A model generated the notes under the pieces. That model was not told the origin of the DNA and made no database searches. It saw nothing but the letters and a program-made list of their open reading frames with translations. A stretch of 64,000 bases of DNA from Leucobacter chinensis (lineage in GTDB: Bacteria > Actinomycetota > Actinomycetes > Actinomycetales > Microbacteriaceae). A program made the position numbers and the translations under genes. This document shows positions 34,740 to 42,766 of this stretch, piece after piece; the stretch's first letter is position 1; every line of letters begins with the position of its first letter. Location of the stretch: assembly GCF_019049105.1 (NCBI RefSeq), contig NZ_JAHQZR010000005.1, forward strand, positions 62,001 to 126,000, in the 5' to 3' direction.

Positions 34740-36116
34740 GTGAACACAGAAACCTGGGTGCGGCCGCGCCCTGCCTCGAACGCCATCAAGGGCGACGCAC
34801 TGCTCGCCCTCGTGCTCGCGCTCGCCGCGACCGCGACGTCGCAGTTGTACGCGCGCATCGGCTTTCTCGGGGATCCGCCGGAAGCGTGGATCTGGGCCGC
34901 CGGCATCGGTTTCGCAACCCTGCCACTCGCGTTGCGAAGGCGGTACCCGGTGAGCGTCATGGTGGTCGTTGCCACCGCGTTTTATGTGTGCGGGCAGTTC
35001 GGGGTTCCCGAGGTGCTCGTGATCAATATCGCGATGTTTCTCGCCGTGTATACGGTGGGTGCGTGGTCGTCGAGCCGGGTGCTTGCCCTCTGGTCACGCG
35101 TCGGCGTCGTCGTCGCGATGATCACGTGGCTCGTCGTCACGCTGCTCATTGCCGGTGACGACATGGACTATTTGCCGGGGCTTTCGCGGGCCTCGCTCTT
35201 CTCTGAGTACGCGACCTACATCACGATCAACATCATCACGAACCTGCTCTTTTTTGGGGCTGCGTGGTACTTCGGCGAGAAGTCGTGGCGCGGTGCGCGC
35301 ACCCTCGCGCAGCTGGAGGCGCAGGGGCGGGAGCTTGAGCGAGAGCGCGAGACGAGCGCGGTGCAGGCCGTTGCCCTCGACCGCATCGCGATTGCGCGCG
35401 AGCTGCACGACGTGATTGCGCACCACGTCTCGGTCATGGGGCTGCACGCGGCGGCCGCGCGACGCACGCTCGAGCGCGATCCGGTTAAGGCTCAGGCAGC
35501 GCTCGAAATCGTCGAGCAGAGCGCCGAGGCCTCGATCACCGAGCTGAGGCAGATCGTGCACACATTGCGCGAGCCAGGCCGCGAGCACGAGGCGCAGACG
35601 GTCGGCGTTGCTCAACTGCCTGAGCTCGTCGAGCACTCGAACCTCGCAGGGGTTCCCACGGTGCTCATTATCGCTGGCGAGCCGCGGCCCCTGCCCATGC
35701 TCATCGACATCGCGCTCTATCGAGTGGCGCAGGAGGCGCTCACGAACGTTCGCAAGCACGCAGGCACCGGAGCGCAGGCGCAGGTGCGGCTACGCTTCAC
35801 CGAGCGCGAGGTGCACATCGAGGTGAGCGACGACGGGGTCGTGCAAAAGCTCTCGGCACCCGGAGCCAAGGGCGGCGCCGGTGGGCTTGGAGGTCTGGGG
35901 CTTCGCGGCATGCGGGAACGCATGGGAGCGGTCGGCGGTACACTCGAATCGCTTCGCCGTGAGCGCGGGGGCTTTCTCGTGCGCGCGAGCGTCGCGCTCG
36001 GGCAAGCAGAGAGCCAGCCGTCGGGCACGGCGGCGGCCGAAGCTGAAGTGGCCGAACGAGAAGAGCAACACAGGGTGAGCGGGGTGCGTGACGATGATTC
36101 GTCTCTTGTTGGTTGA
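34740..36116 (+). CDS. Sensor histidine kinase, NarL/DesK type
   Basis: 458 residues from GTG 34740, which follows TACCGT (34728-34733) by 6 nt (leaderless); the frame from 34695 crosses that box. Six hydrophobic segments (about 15-165) with almost no extracellular loops, then a coiled linker. HisKA_3 phospho-acceptor in IARELHDVIAHHVSVMGLHAAAARRTLE near 218-245. The ATPase domain includes EALTNVRKHAG near 332 and GLRGMRERMGAVGGTL near 395-410. Such kinases typically sense the membrane or export state. It overlaps the response regulator by 29 bp. Confidence 0.9.
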   Translation: MNTETWVRPRPASNAIKGDALLALVLALAATATSQLYARIGFLGDPPEAWIWAAGIGFATLPLALRRRYPVSVMVVVATAFYVCGQFGVPEVLVINIAMFLAVYTVGAWSSSRVLALWSRVGVVVAMITWLVVTLLIAGDDMDYLPGLSRASLFSEYATYITINIITNLLFFGAAWYFGEKSWRGARTLAQLEAQGRELERERETSAVQAVALDRIAIARELHDVIAHHVSVMGLHAAAARRTLERDPVKAQAALEIVEQSAEASITELRQIVHTLREPGREHEAQTVGVAQLPELVEHSNLAGVPTVLIIAGEPRPLPMLIDIALYRVAQEALTNVRKHAGTGAQAQVRLRFTEREVHIEVSDDGVVQKLSAPGAKGGAGGLGGLGLRGMRERMGAVGGTLESLRRERGGFLVRASVALGQAESQPSGTAAAEAEVAEREEQHRVSGVRDDDSSLVG

Positions 36117-36768
36117 TGACCAGGAGTTAGTGCGCTCGGGGTTTCGAACGATTCTCGAGACCGAGGATGACTTTGAGATCGTGGGCGAGGCTGTGAATGG
36201 TGCCGAGGCGGTTCAGCTCGCGGCAGAGCTCAAGCCTGACGTCGTGTGCATGGACGTTGAGATGCCGGTCATGAACGGCATCGATGCCGCCAAAGCAATC
36301 GTGAGCGGCGAGACCTCGCCTCGCGTGCTCATTCTCACGACCTTCGGGCACGAGGAGTACCTGTTTTCGGCGCTCGCCGCCGGGGTGAGCGGGTTCCTCC
36401 TGAAGACCGCCCGTGCCGAACAGTTCATTGACGCCGTGCGCACGGTTGCCGCGGGCCAGGCGCTGCTCGGCCCCGACGTGACTCGCGCCGTGATCGACAA
36501 GCTGCAAAGCGCCGACCTGCAGTTGCCCGATGAGATGCAGCAGCGTTCTGCCGATCCGGTCGAGGCGTTGACCTCTGCGGGGCTCACCGAACGCGAGGCC
36601 GACGTGCTGGTACTTGTTGCCCAGGGACAGTCAAATGCCGAGATCGCCCAGGCCCTCTTCTTGGGGGAGTCGACGGTCAAAACACACGTCTCGAATGTGC
36701 TGCGCAAGCTCGGCGTTCGTGACCGCATTCACGCCGTTGTGTGGGCGCATACGCACGGTCTTGGCTAG
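36088..36768 (+). CDS. Response regulator, NarL/LuxR family
   Basis: 226 residues. Receiver domain with acidic pocket VDDQ near 9-12, phospho-acceptor Asp in VVCMDVEMPVMNG near 54, T/S in ILTTFG near 83 and Lys in FLLKTAR near 105. LuxR-type HTH near 160-222 (LTEREADVLVLVAQGQSNAEIAQALFLGESTVKTHVSNVLRKLGVRDR region). GTG 36088 lies inside the kinase gene; ATG 36094 is an alternative. It likely controls the divergent ABC-2 exporter (inference from position). Confidence 0.92.
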   Translation: MTMIRLLLVDDQELVRSGFRTILETEDDFEIVGEAVNGAEAVQLAAELKPDVVCMDVEMPVMNGIDAAKAIVSGETSPRVLILTTFGHEEYLFSALAAGVSGFLLKTARAEQFIDAVRTVAAGQALLGPDVTRAVIDKLQSADLQLPDEMQQRSADPVEALTSAGLTEREADVLVLVAQGQSNAEIAQALFLGESTVKTHVSNVLRKLGVRDRIHAVVWAHTHGLG

Positions 36769-36840
36769 GCCGCAAGGCTTGAAACATTCGTGCGCCCTGT
36801 GGCGGCGCCGGGCTTTCGCAAAACGCGTAGACTGTGAGTC

Positions 36841-38298
36841 ATGGCTACAGTCTTTGAACGCAAGCATCGAATCGCAGTGCTCGGCGGGGGTCCCGGCGGC
36901 TACGAAGCCGCACTGACCGCAGCGCAGCTCGGGGCTGAGGTGACGCTCATCGAGCGCGCCGGTGTGGGTGGAGCCGCGGTGCTCACCGATGTCGTGCCCT
37001 CGAAGAGCCTCATCGCGACCGCCGAGGCGGTCAACACCATTCGCGAGAGCGCGATGGTGGGGGTTCAAGCGTTTGCGCCAGGCGAAAACGGCAAGCCCGT
37101 GCGGCCGGAGTTCGCGGTGAACCTCGCCGCGATCAACAAGCGACTCATCGCGATGGCCGGCGCGCAGTCGACCGACATGGTGCACTCACTCGAAGATGCG
37201 GGCGTGCGCATCGTGCAGGGGTTCGGTCGCCTCGATGGCCCGAACGCCATCATGGTTGCGACGGCTGAGGGCGAAGAGGGCACTGACTTCGACCGCATCG
37301 AGGCTGACACCGTGATTCTTGCCGTGGGTGCGAGCCCGCGAGAGCTCGACTCGGCGAAGCCCGACGGTGAGCGCATTTTGACGTGGAAGCAGCTGTACGA
37401 CCTCACTTCGGTTCCCGAGCACCTCATCGTTGTGGGCTCTGGCGTCACTGGCGCTGAGTTCGCGAGCGCGTACCGTCATCTCGGCGCCGAGGTCACGCTC
37501 GTTTCGAGCCGCGACCAGGTGCTTCCTGGTGAAGACAGCGACGCGGCATCGGTCATCGAGCACGCCTTTAAACGCAGCGGCATGTCGGTGCTCTCGAAGT
37601 CGCGCGCCGAGAAGGTTGAGCGCACTGAAGACGGGGTTATCGTGACGCTCTCTGACGGCCGCGAGGTCGAGGGCTCTCACTGCCTCATGGCAGTCGGCTC
37701 GATTCCCAACACCCACGGGCTTGGGCTTGAAGAAGCGGGTGTTCAGCTCTCAGACAGCGGGCACATTCGCGTGAACAAGGTGGCTCGCACCTCGGTTCCT
37801 TCGATCTATGCTGCGGGCGACTGCACCGACTTTTACCCGCTCGCCTCGGTTGCCTCGATGCAGGGCCGCACGGCCATCATGCACGCGCTCGGCGACTTCG
37901 TGCGCCCGATCGACCTCGATAACGTGGCCTCGAATATTTTCACCCAGCCCGAAATCTCAACGGTGGGCTTCGGCGAAGACGACGTACGTGAGGCGGGCGC
38001 CGATGGGCACAACACCGTCATGCACATGCTGCCGCTCAGCATTAACCCTCGCGCCAAGATGATCGGCATTAAAGAGGGATTCGTCAAGCTCTATGCCTCA
38101 CGAAGCTCTGGCGTGATTCGCGGCGGCGTCATCGTGGCTCCCAAAGCGAGCGAGCTCATTCTGCCCGTCTCGCTCGCGGTCTTGCGCAGGCTCACGGTTG
38201 ATCAGCTTTCAGATGCGTTTGCGGTGTACCCATCGCTCTCGAGTTCAATCATTGATGTGTCGCGTGCGCTGCACGTGCGACCAGGAGGAAATGAGTGA
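36841..38298 (+). CDS. lpdA: NAD(P)H-quinone reductase-like flavoprotein (LpdA/Rv3303c type)
   Basis: 485 residues with the pyridine nucleotide-disulfide oxidoreductase fold: FAD motif LGGGPGGYEAA near 14-24, NAD motif VVGSGVTGAEFASAY near 198-212, second FAD motif YAAGDCTDFYPLAS near 320-333. The redox Cys pair of real dihydrolipoamide dehydrogenases is missing (GGAAVLTDVVPSK where GGxCxxxGCxPSK is expected), and the C-terminal His-Glu dyad reads VYPSLSSS. It therefore cannot run lipoamide chemistry; quinone reduction, as proposed for Rv3303c, fits better. ATG 36841 is 7 nt after TAGACT (36828-36833). Overlaps the cupredoxin gene by 4 bp. Confidence 0.85.
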   Translation: MATVFERKHRIAVLGGGPGGYEAALTAAQLGAEVTLIERAGVGGAAVLTDVVPSKSLIATAEAVNTIRESAMVGVQAFAPGENGKPVRPEFAVNLAAINKRLIAMAGAQSTDMVHSLEDAGVRIVQGFGRLDGPNAIMVATAEGEEGTDFDRIEADTVILAVGASPRELDSAKPDGERILTWKQLYDLTSVPEHLIVVGSGVTGAEFASAYRHLGAEVTLVSSRDQVLPGEDSDAASVIEHAFKRSGMSVLSKSRAEKVERTEDGVIVTLSDGREVEGSHCLMAVGSIPNTHGLGLEEAGVQLSDSGHIRVNKVARTSVPSIYAAGDCTDFYPLASVASMQGRTAIMHALGDFVRPIDLDNVASNIFTQPEISTVGFGEDDVREAGADGHNTVMHMLPLSINPRAKMIGIKEGFVKLYASRSSGVIRGGVIVAPKASELILPVSLAVLRRLTVDQLSDAFAVYPSLSSSIIDVSRALHVRPGGNE

Positions 38299-38678
38299 GT
38301 AAGCCAGAGATCTCTCGCCGGGGCATGCTGCGAGGCATGCTCACGATCGGTGCCGCGGCAGGGGCGACCTTTGCCCTCGCCGGTTGCCAGCAGGAGCTCG
38401 TGATTGTGCCGTCTGACGACAACGCCGAGAACATCGGGGCAGAGGTGTATATCGTCGATAATGATTACTCGCCGAACAAGGTCACCATCAAGAAGGGGCA
38501 GGCCGTGCGGTGGGAGTGGGCGTCGAAAGACCGCCACGACGTCGTCGCGAACGATCGCAGCTTCGTCTCAGAGCTCCAGTACGAGGGCACTTACACGCAC
38601 ATCTTTGATGAGCCCGGTGAATACTCGTATATCTGCTCGGTTCACCCCGAGATGCGCGGCCTCGTCGTCGTTGAATAA
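38295..38678 (+). CDS. Cupredoxin-domain lipoprotein with Tat-like signal
   Basis: 127 residues. The signal has a twin-arginine motif (SRRGML near 8-13) and ends in a lipobox, LAGC (Cys about 31), so it should be exported and anchored outside. The mature part is a plastocyanin/azurin-like fold with copper ligands: His in KDRHDVVAN and the Cys-His-Met set in [11 protein letters not shown] near the C-terminus. It can carry single electrons. GTG 38295 overlaps the stop of the flavoprotein gene, with GGAGGA 5 nt upstream. The coupling suggests both serve one electron-transfer route (inference). Confidence 0.87.
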   Translation: MSKPEISRRGMLRGMLTIGAAAGATFALAGCQQELVIVPSDDNAENIGAEVYIVDNDYSPNKVTIKKGQAVRWEWASKDRHDVVANDRSFVSELQYEGTYTHIFDEPGEYSYICSVHPEMRGLVVVE

Positions 38679-38728
38679 GGGCGCAAAGCCCCGGGAATAA
38701 AGCTGGGGCAAGCAGGGTTGCACTCAGC

Positions 38729-39709
38729 ATGGATACTGTTGTCTCGCTTCTTGATCTTGCCCCCGCACAGGTAGACGAGCCGATGGGCACCGCCCTCGGT
38801 CACTGCGTCGAGGTGGCGCAGGCTGCTGAACGAGCGGGGTATCGTCGGGTCTGGTACGCCGAGCACCATAACATGCCGACCATCGCGTCGAGTGCGACAT
38901 CGGTACTTATCGCTCACGTCGCGGCAAACACCCAGACGATTGGGCTTGGAGCGGGCGGCGTCATGCTGCCCAACCACTCGCCACTCGTCATCGCCGAGCA
39001 GTTTGGCATGCTCGCAGAGCTGCACCCGGGGCGCATTGACCTCGGCCTCGGGCGAGCACCGGGAACCGACGGCGAGACCTTTCGCGCCCTTCGTCGCCCC
39101 ATGAACGCCTCTGACAATTTCCCGCACGACGTGCTTGAGCTCGCACGTTACCTGTCGAGCGACCTGCCGCGATCGGCAGTGAACGCCTACCCCGGTCGCG
39201 GCACCGAGGTGCCCCTCACGATTCTTGGATCGAGCCTCTTCGGCGCGAACCTTGCGGCCCAGCTCGGGTTGCCCTACTCGTTCGCTTCGCACTTTGCGCC
39301 CGACGCCCTGCGCAGTGCTGTGAGTCACTACCGCGATAACTACGTCGCAAGCGAGGCTCACCCAGAGCCGTATGTCTCGATTGGCATGAATGTCGTGGCG
39401 GCCGAGACAAGCGGTGCCGCGGCCGAGCTCTACGAACGGGTCAAGGTGAGCCGTGTGAGGCAGTTCCTCTCGCGTGGTCGCGACACGATGCTCACGAGCG
39501 AAGAGGCCGAGATGCTCATGAATACTCCGGCCGGCATGCAAATTCTCGGCATGCTCAAGCACACCGCGGTTGGTGACGCGAGCGAGGTGCAGCAGCAGAT
39601 GCAGGCCTTCGCCGACGAGGTGGGTGCCAATGAACTCGTGCTCGTGCACGCCGCCCCAACGCACGAAGAGCGACTCGAATCGATTCGACTTTCGACGCTT
39701 GCCGTCTAG
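38729..39709 (+). CDS. LLM-class flavin-dependent oxidoreductase (MsnO8-like)
   Basis: 326 residues of the luciferase-like monooxygenase superfamily. Blocks include [18 protein letters not shown] near 40-57, [44 protein letters not shown] near 72-115 and the Gly-rich [10 protein letters not shown]. No alpha/beta pairing as in true luciferases. Uses FMNH2 or F420H2; the substrate is not predictable. ATG 38729, about 50 bp after the cupredoxin gene. Confidence 0.83.
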   Translation: MDTVVSLLDLAPAQVDEPMGTALGHCVEVAQAAERAGYRRVWYAEHHNMPTIASSATSVLIAHVAANTQTIGLGAGGVMLPNHSPLVIAEQFGMLAELHPGRIDLGLGRAPGTDGETFRALRRPMNASDNFPHDVLELARYLSSDLPRSAVNAYPGRGTEVPLTILGSSLFGANLAAQLGLPYSFASHFAPDALRSAVSHYRDNYVASEAHPEPYVSIGMNVVAAETSGAAAELYERVKVSRVRQFLSRGRDTMLTSEEAEMLMNTPAGMQILGMLKHTAVGDASEVQQQMQAFADEVGANELVLVHAAPTHEERLESIRLSTLAV

Positions 39710-39729
39710 CCAGGGCTTAGAATGAAGGG

Positions 39730-40392
39730 GTGACAGATGCCCCCACGAAGCAGCCACGCGCAGGCACGAAGGCCGGTTCTGTTCGCGCGCTCATCGCGAA
39801 GGTTCCCACGGGGTGGATCACGGGCGGGGTGACCGCGATCTTTCTCGCCGTAACCGCGGCTTTTGGCGGCTTGGCTCCTGCCCCGACGCCGGCGCTCGCG
39901 ACGCTCGAACCGGGCCAGGAGCATGTCAACGACCTGCTCTCGATGCGCCTCGATCGTGCGGTGCTCATGGACTCGTTTCCCGAGGCGGGTGCGATTGCCG
40001 GAGAGAGTGAGCGGGTGCTTGCCCTCTCGATCCACGCGAAGAACGTCTGGACGTCGCCCATCATTACGACGGCCGAGCAGTCGGTTTCGCAGGCCTTGCG
40101 CCTTGAGAAGCTGGGCGACCAGAGCCCCGCAGCAGTCGCACGAATGGACGACGCGACAGCGAGCCCGTGGCTGCAGCCAGGAGTTGAAGCTGAACTTGTC
40201 GTGACCTGGGTCGTGCCAGAAGACCTTTTTGCCGATGGCGATACCGTCGAGGTCGTGGTGAGCGACGCGACGCTCTTTACCGGCAAGGCTGTGACCTACG
40301 GGGCAAGCTGGGTCGACGCGAAGCCGGCGGCGCGAGTATTACTGCCAGCTACCGATGTGACGCTGACAGGGGGTGCTGGCGATGACGAATAA
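39730..40392 (+). CDS. Unrecognised membrane-anchored protein, cluster gene 1
   Basis: 220 residues, not recognised. A cytoplasmic N-terminus of about 28 residues is followed by one hydrophobic segment (WITGGVTAIFLAVTAAFGGLA, about 29-48) and an external domain of about 165 residues, probably a beta-sandwich by alternating pattern. The tail is LLPATDVTLTGGAGDDE. GTG 39730 is 6 nt after TAGAAT (39718-39723), so it starts a leaderless message. First of three same-design genes; the next starts 11 bp before its stop. Related in layout to genes at 40382 and 40987, with a shared late block of the type VPEDxxxxGDxVxVxVxD. Confidence 0.75.
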   Translation: MTDAPTKQPRAGTKAGSVRALIAKVPTGWITGGVTAIFLAVTAAFGGLAPAPTPALATLEPGQEHVNDLLSMRLDRAVLMDSFPEAGAIAGESERVLALSIHAKNVWTSPIITTAEQSVSQALRLEKLGDQSPAAVARMDDATASPWLQPGVEAELVVTWVVPEDLFADGDTVEVVVSDATLFTGKAVTYGASWVDAKPAARVLLPATDVTLTGGAGDDE

Positions 40393-40990
40393 ACACGCAC
40401 TCGTCGCCGATCAGCGCAGCGGGCCGACGACATGGCAGTGGATCACGGGGCTCGTGTGCCTCGTGCTCGCGGGGGTCTTGCTCGTGCTTATTCCTGATTC
40501 TGAGGTGACGCAACGCCCCTTCGAAGTTCGCACGCCAATTGGTGAGACGGGTGTCGGCCGTGCCCTTGAGGTGCGAGTGAGTGATGTCGAAATCGCGACT
40601 GAGCTGCGCTCTGGTGCATGGTCAGGAGAGTCGACGTGGCTCGTTGCTGATACCTCGGCCGCGGCTCGGCTCAGTGAATCGGGAACAACGCTCGCATACG
40701 CGATGCTCCGCATGGGCGGCGAGGCCGACGGGTCGTCTCAGCCAATCGAGTACCGGGCGAGCGAGCGTGTCAAACAGACCCTCTTTCAGGAGCCGCTCAC
40801 GCTTGGCTCTGCTTTGAACGGTCAGGTCGTCTTTGAGCTGCCCGAGGGGGCAAGCGGCCCAGCAACCCTGCTGTTCGGGGTCAATGGTGACCCGCGCGTT
40901 GACTCAGTGATCGCTTTCGACATTGACCTCGACGAGGTTCAGCGAGTGCCAGAGCGCGTACTCACCGATGTGCAATGGAGTGAGCAGTGA
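40382..40990 (+). CDS. Unrecognised membrane-anchored protein, cluster gene 2
   Basis: 202 residues, not recognised. An N-terminal anchor (WITGLVCLVLAGVLLVLIPD, about 19-38) precedes an external beta-rich domain with RTPIGETGVGRALEVRVSDVEIA and STWLVADTSAAARLSES; a late FELPEGASGPATLLFGV block matches the position of VPED in its neighbours. ATG 40382 is preferred (GGGGG upstream); GTG 40373 is possible. It overlaps gene 1 by 11 bp and gene 3 by 4 bp, so all three are probably made together in fixed ratio. Confidence 0.75.
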   Translation: MTNKHALVADQRSGPTTWQWITGLVCLVLAGVLLVLIPDSEVTQRPFEVRTPIGETGVGRALEVRVSDVEIATELRSGAWSGESTWLVADTSAAARLSESGTTLAYAMLRMGGEADGSSQPIEYRASERVKQTLFQEPLTLGSALNGQVVFELPEGASGPATLLFGVNGDPRVDSVIAFDIDLDEVQRVPERVLTDVQWSEQ

Positions 40991-41526
40991 TGTGGATCAA
41001 ACGCAACTGGATCGCCCTCGCGACCGTCGCCGTGCTGCTGCCGGCGACCGCGCTCGTTGTCGGGGGTAACGAATGGCGCGACTACACGTCGGGGCGACCG
41101 GTCGACCCGGTCCTGCCCGATACGGCAGGCCAGGTATCGCTTGGCGGCAGCCACTTCTCACTGATGGATGCGACCCTCATGCGGCCGCAGCCGGAGACGC
41201 TGCCCGAGGGTGTTCATGCGATCGAGGTGACGGTTCACGTCGAGCCTGCAAGCGTTGGGGTGAGCTGCTCAGCGCCCACCCTCGTTGAGGTGTCAACGGG
41301 CCGAGAATGGTCTGAGGCGTCGCTTCGCATCGTGGGCGCTTCGCTGTCACAGAGCCTGTGCGCTGGGCCCGAAATCACCGATCCCTACGAACTGCGGGCG
41401 CTGTACGCCGTACCCGAAGACGCGCAGGGGCCCTTCGCGATCGACGTGGTTATTGCCGAGGCGCTGCCGAGCTTTGCTCGCCTTCCGCTTCCTGAAGATC
41501 TTGAGACGACTCGGGAGCGGTACTGA
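40987..41526 (+). CDS. Unrecognised membrane-anchored protein, cluster gene 3
   Basis: 179 residues, not recognised. Short cytoplasmic MMWIKRN, one hydrophobic segment (about 8-26), then an external domain. Two Cys residues (CSAPTL and SLCAGPE) could form a disulfide. The late LYAVPEDAQGPFAIDVVIA block parallels genes 1 and 2. GTG 40987 overlaps gene 2 (GTGA). Its last 77 bp overlap the end of the converging membrane-protein gene, an unusual tail-to-tail overlap. Confidence 0.75.
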   Translation: MMWIKRNWIALATVAVLLPATALVVGGNEWRDYTSGRPVDPVLPDTAGQVSLGGSHFSLMDATLMRPQPETLPEGVHAIEVTVHVEPASVGVSCSAPTLVEVSTGREWSEASLRIVGASLSQSLCAGPEITDPYELRALYAVPEDAQGPFAIDVVIAEALPSFARLPLPEDLETTRERY

Positions 41527-42748
41527 CCGAGGTACTGACCCCGAGCGCTGAGGTTGCCTCGGCGTGGGCACTGGCGACAACCGCCATGCGGATCGGCTCG
41601 ATGACGAGGGGAACCGTGAGTAGAATGAGTGTGTCGGCGACCATCCAGAAGCTGTGCAGGTCATGGGGGCCGATCACGCGAACGACCGCGATTTCCAGGA
41701 GCTGCTGCCCCATGAGAACCACGGTGAAGGCGAGAATATAGGCTCCGATGAGCGCGGGCCCGGCCCGCCACATGAGCACGATCGCATTCCAGATCGGTTG
41801 GAAACGTGAGGTGACGCCACCTGAGAGGTCTGTGACGCGGCGGCGTACCTGTTCGGGAACCGCTTCGTAGCGCTTGCGTGCCTTGACCGCGCGATGGTCG
41901 GTGATGACGGGAGCTTTTGCGTCAAGGGCCTGGCCATACATCACGCCCGCGATCGTCAGCCACGCGAGGGGTTCCAACGTGACCTTCGCCACGAAAGCCA
42001 GCACGAGCACGAGTGTGTCCCACGCGACTATCAGCGGTTCGAACCATTCGGTCACGGCAAGGCGCGCCGTATCAAGCCAGGCGATGGCTTGCCGCGTTTC
42101 GATCCACCCGGTGAGCAGGGCGAGGCCGTCGGCGATGAGCGTCACGGTGAGGTAGACCCACAGAAGCTCGAGGTACACGGCGAAGACTTGGAAGCTGCGG
42201 TGCAGACGGTCGCGAAACTTGCCCCAGAGCCAACGCAGCGAGAACGCGGCGATGATGATCGCGATCGTGAGCGGGGTGAGGGTGAGCGCACCATCGGTGA
42301 ACATCTCGCCCGCGGCGACGTCGTGGTTGGGGGCTGTGACCGCCTCGCTCAACGTTATCGAGGCAGAGACGTCGAGCACACGGTTCGTGTAGGCGGCAAC
42401 GTCTTGCCCCAGGTAGCCACGGGCCGCATAGAACGCCACGAAAGGAAGCATGCCTGCGAGCAACGCTGCGGCGAAGTCGCGGTTGCGCTGTTCACGCCCC
42501 GGAGGTTGTATACCGTTATAGGCATCGATTCCGGAACGCAGCACGAGCAGCATCGCCACGAGTGCCGCGAGCCGGCCTAGCACCGCGAGCGGCAAGAGCA
42601 GCATGCCCGCCGTCGGGTTGTGGGCCCCGACAAAACCTGCGACCTCGATGGCCGAGTAGCGAACGAGAGTGCCCGCAAGAAACCATGCCACGAGCTGCGG
42701 CCAGGTATTCCAAAGCAGGAATGCCGTGAGCCGAAGCAGCGTGAGCAC
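41450..42748 (-). CDS. Unrecognised polytopic membrane protein, cluster gene 4
   Basis: 432 residues with about eight hydrophobic segments (including about 5-24, 46-70, 90-110, 160-180, 190-220 and 335-365), an Arg-rich internal loop (KARKRYEAVPEQVRRRVTDLSGG near 290-312) and a Ser/Glu-rich tail. No family was recognised. GTG 42748 has GAGG about 6 nt upstream. It converges on and overlaps gene 3 by 77 bp, so the four genes are physically locked together; the small proteins may be its external partners (inference). Confidence 0.75.
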   Translation of the reverse strand: MLTLLRLTAFLLWNTWPQLVAWFLAGTLVRYSAIEVAGFVGAHNPTAGMLLLPLAVLGRLAALVAMLLVLRSGIDAYNGIQPPGREQRNRDFAAALLAGMLPFVAFYAARGYLGQDVAAYTNRVLDVSASITLSEAVTAPNHDVAAGEMFTDGALTLTPLTIAIIIAAFSLRWLWGKFRDRLHRSFQVFAVYLELLWVYLTVTLIADGLALLTGWIETRQAIAWLDTARLAVTEWFEPLIVAWDTLVLVLAFVAKVTLEPLAWLTIAGVMYGQALDAKAPVITDHRAVKARKRYEAVPEQVRRRVTDLSGGVTSRFQPIWNAIVLMWRAGPALIGAYILAFTVVLMGQQLLEIAVVRVIGPHDLHSFWMVADTLILLTVPLVIEPIRMAVVASAHAEATSALGVSTSVSTAPESSQDLQEAEGEQSSAAPRQ

Positions 42749-42766
42749 GGTCAGCCTCGGGTGAGG

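Noticed and set aside
36841-38298. Dihydrolipoamide dehydrogenase of the pyruvate dehydrogenase complex
   Set aside because: Redox Cys pair and the C-terminal His-Glu dyad are both absent.
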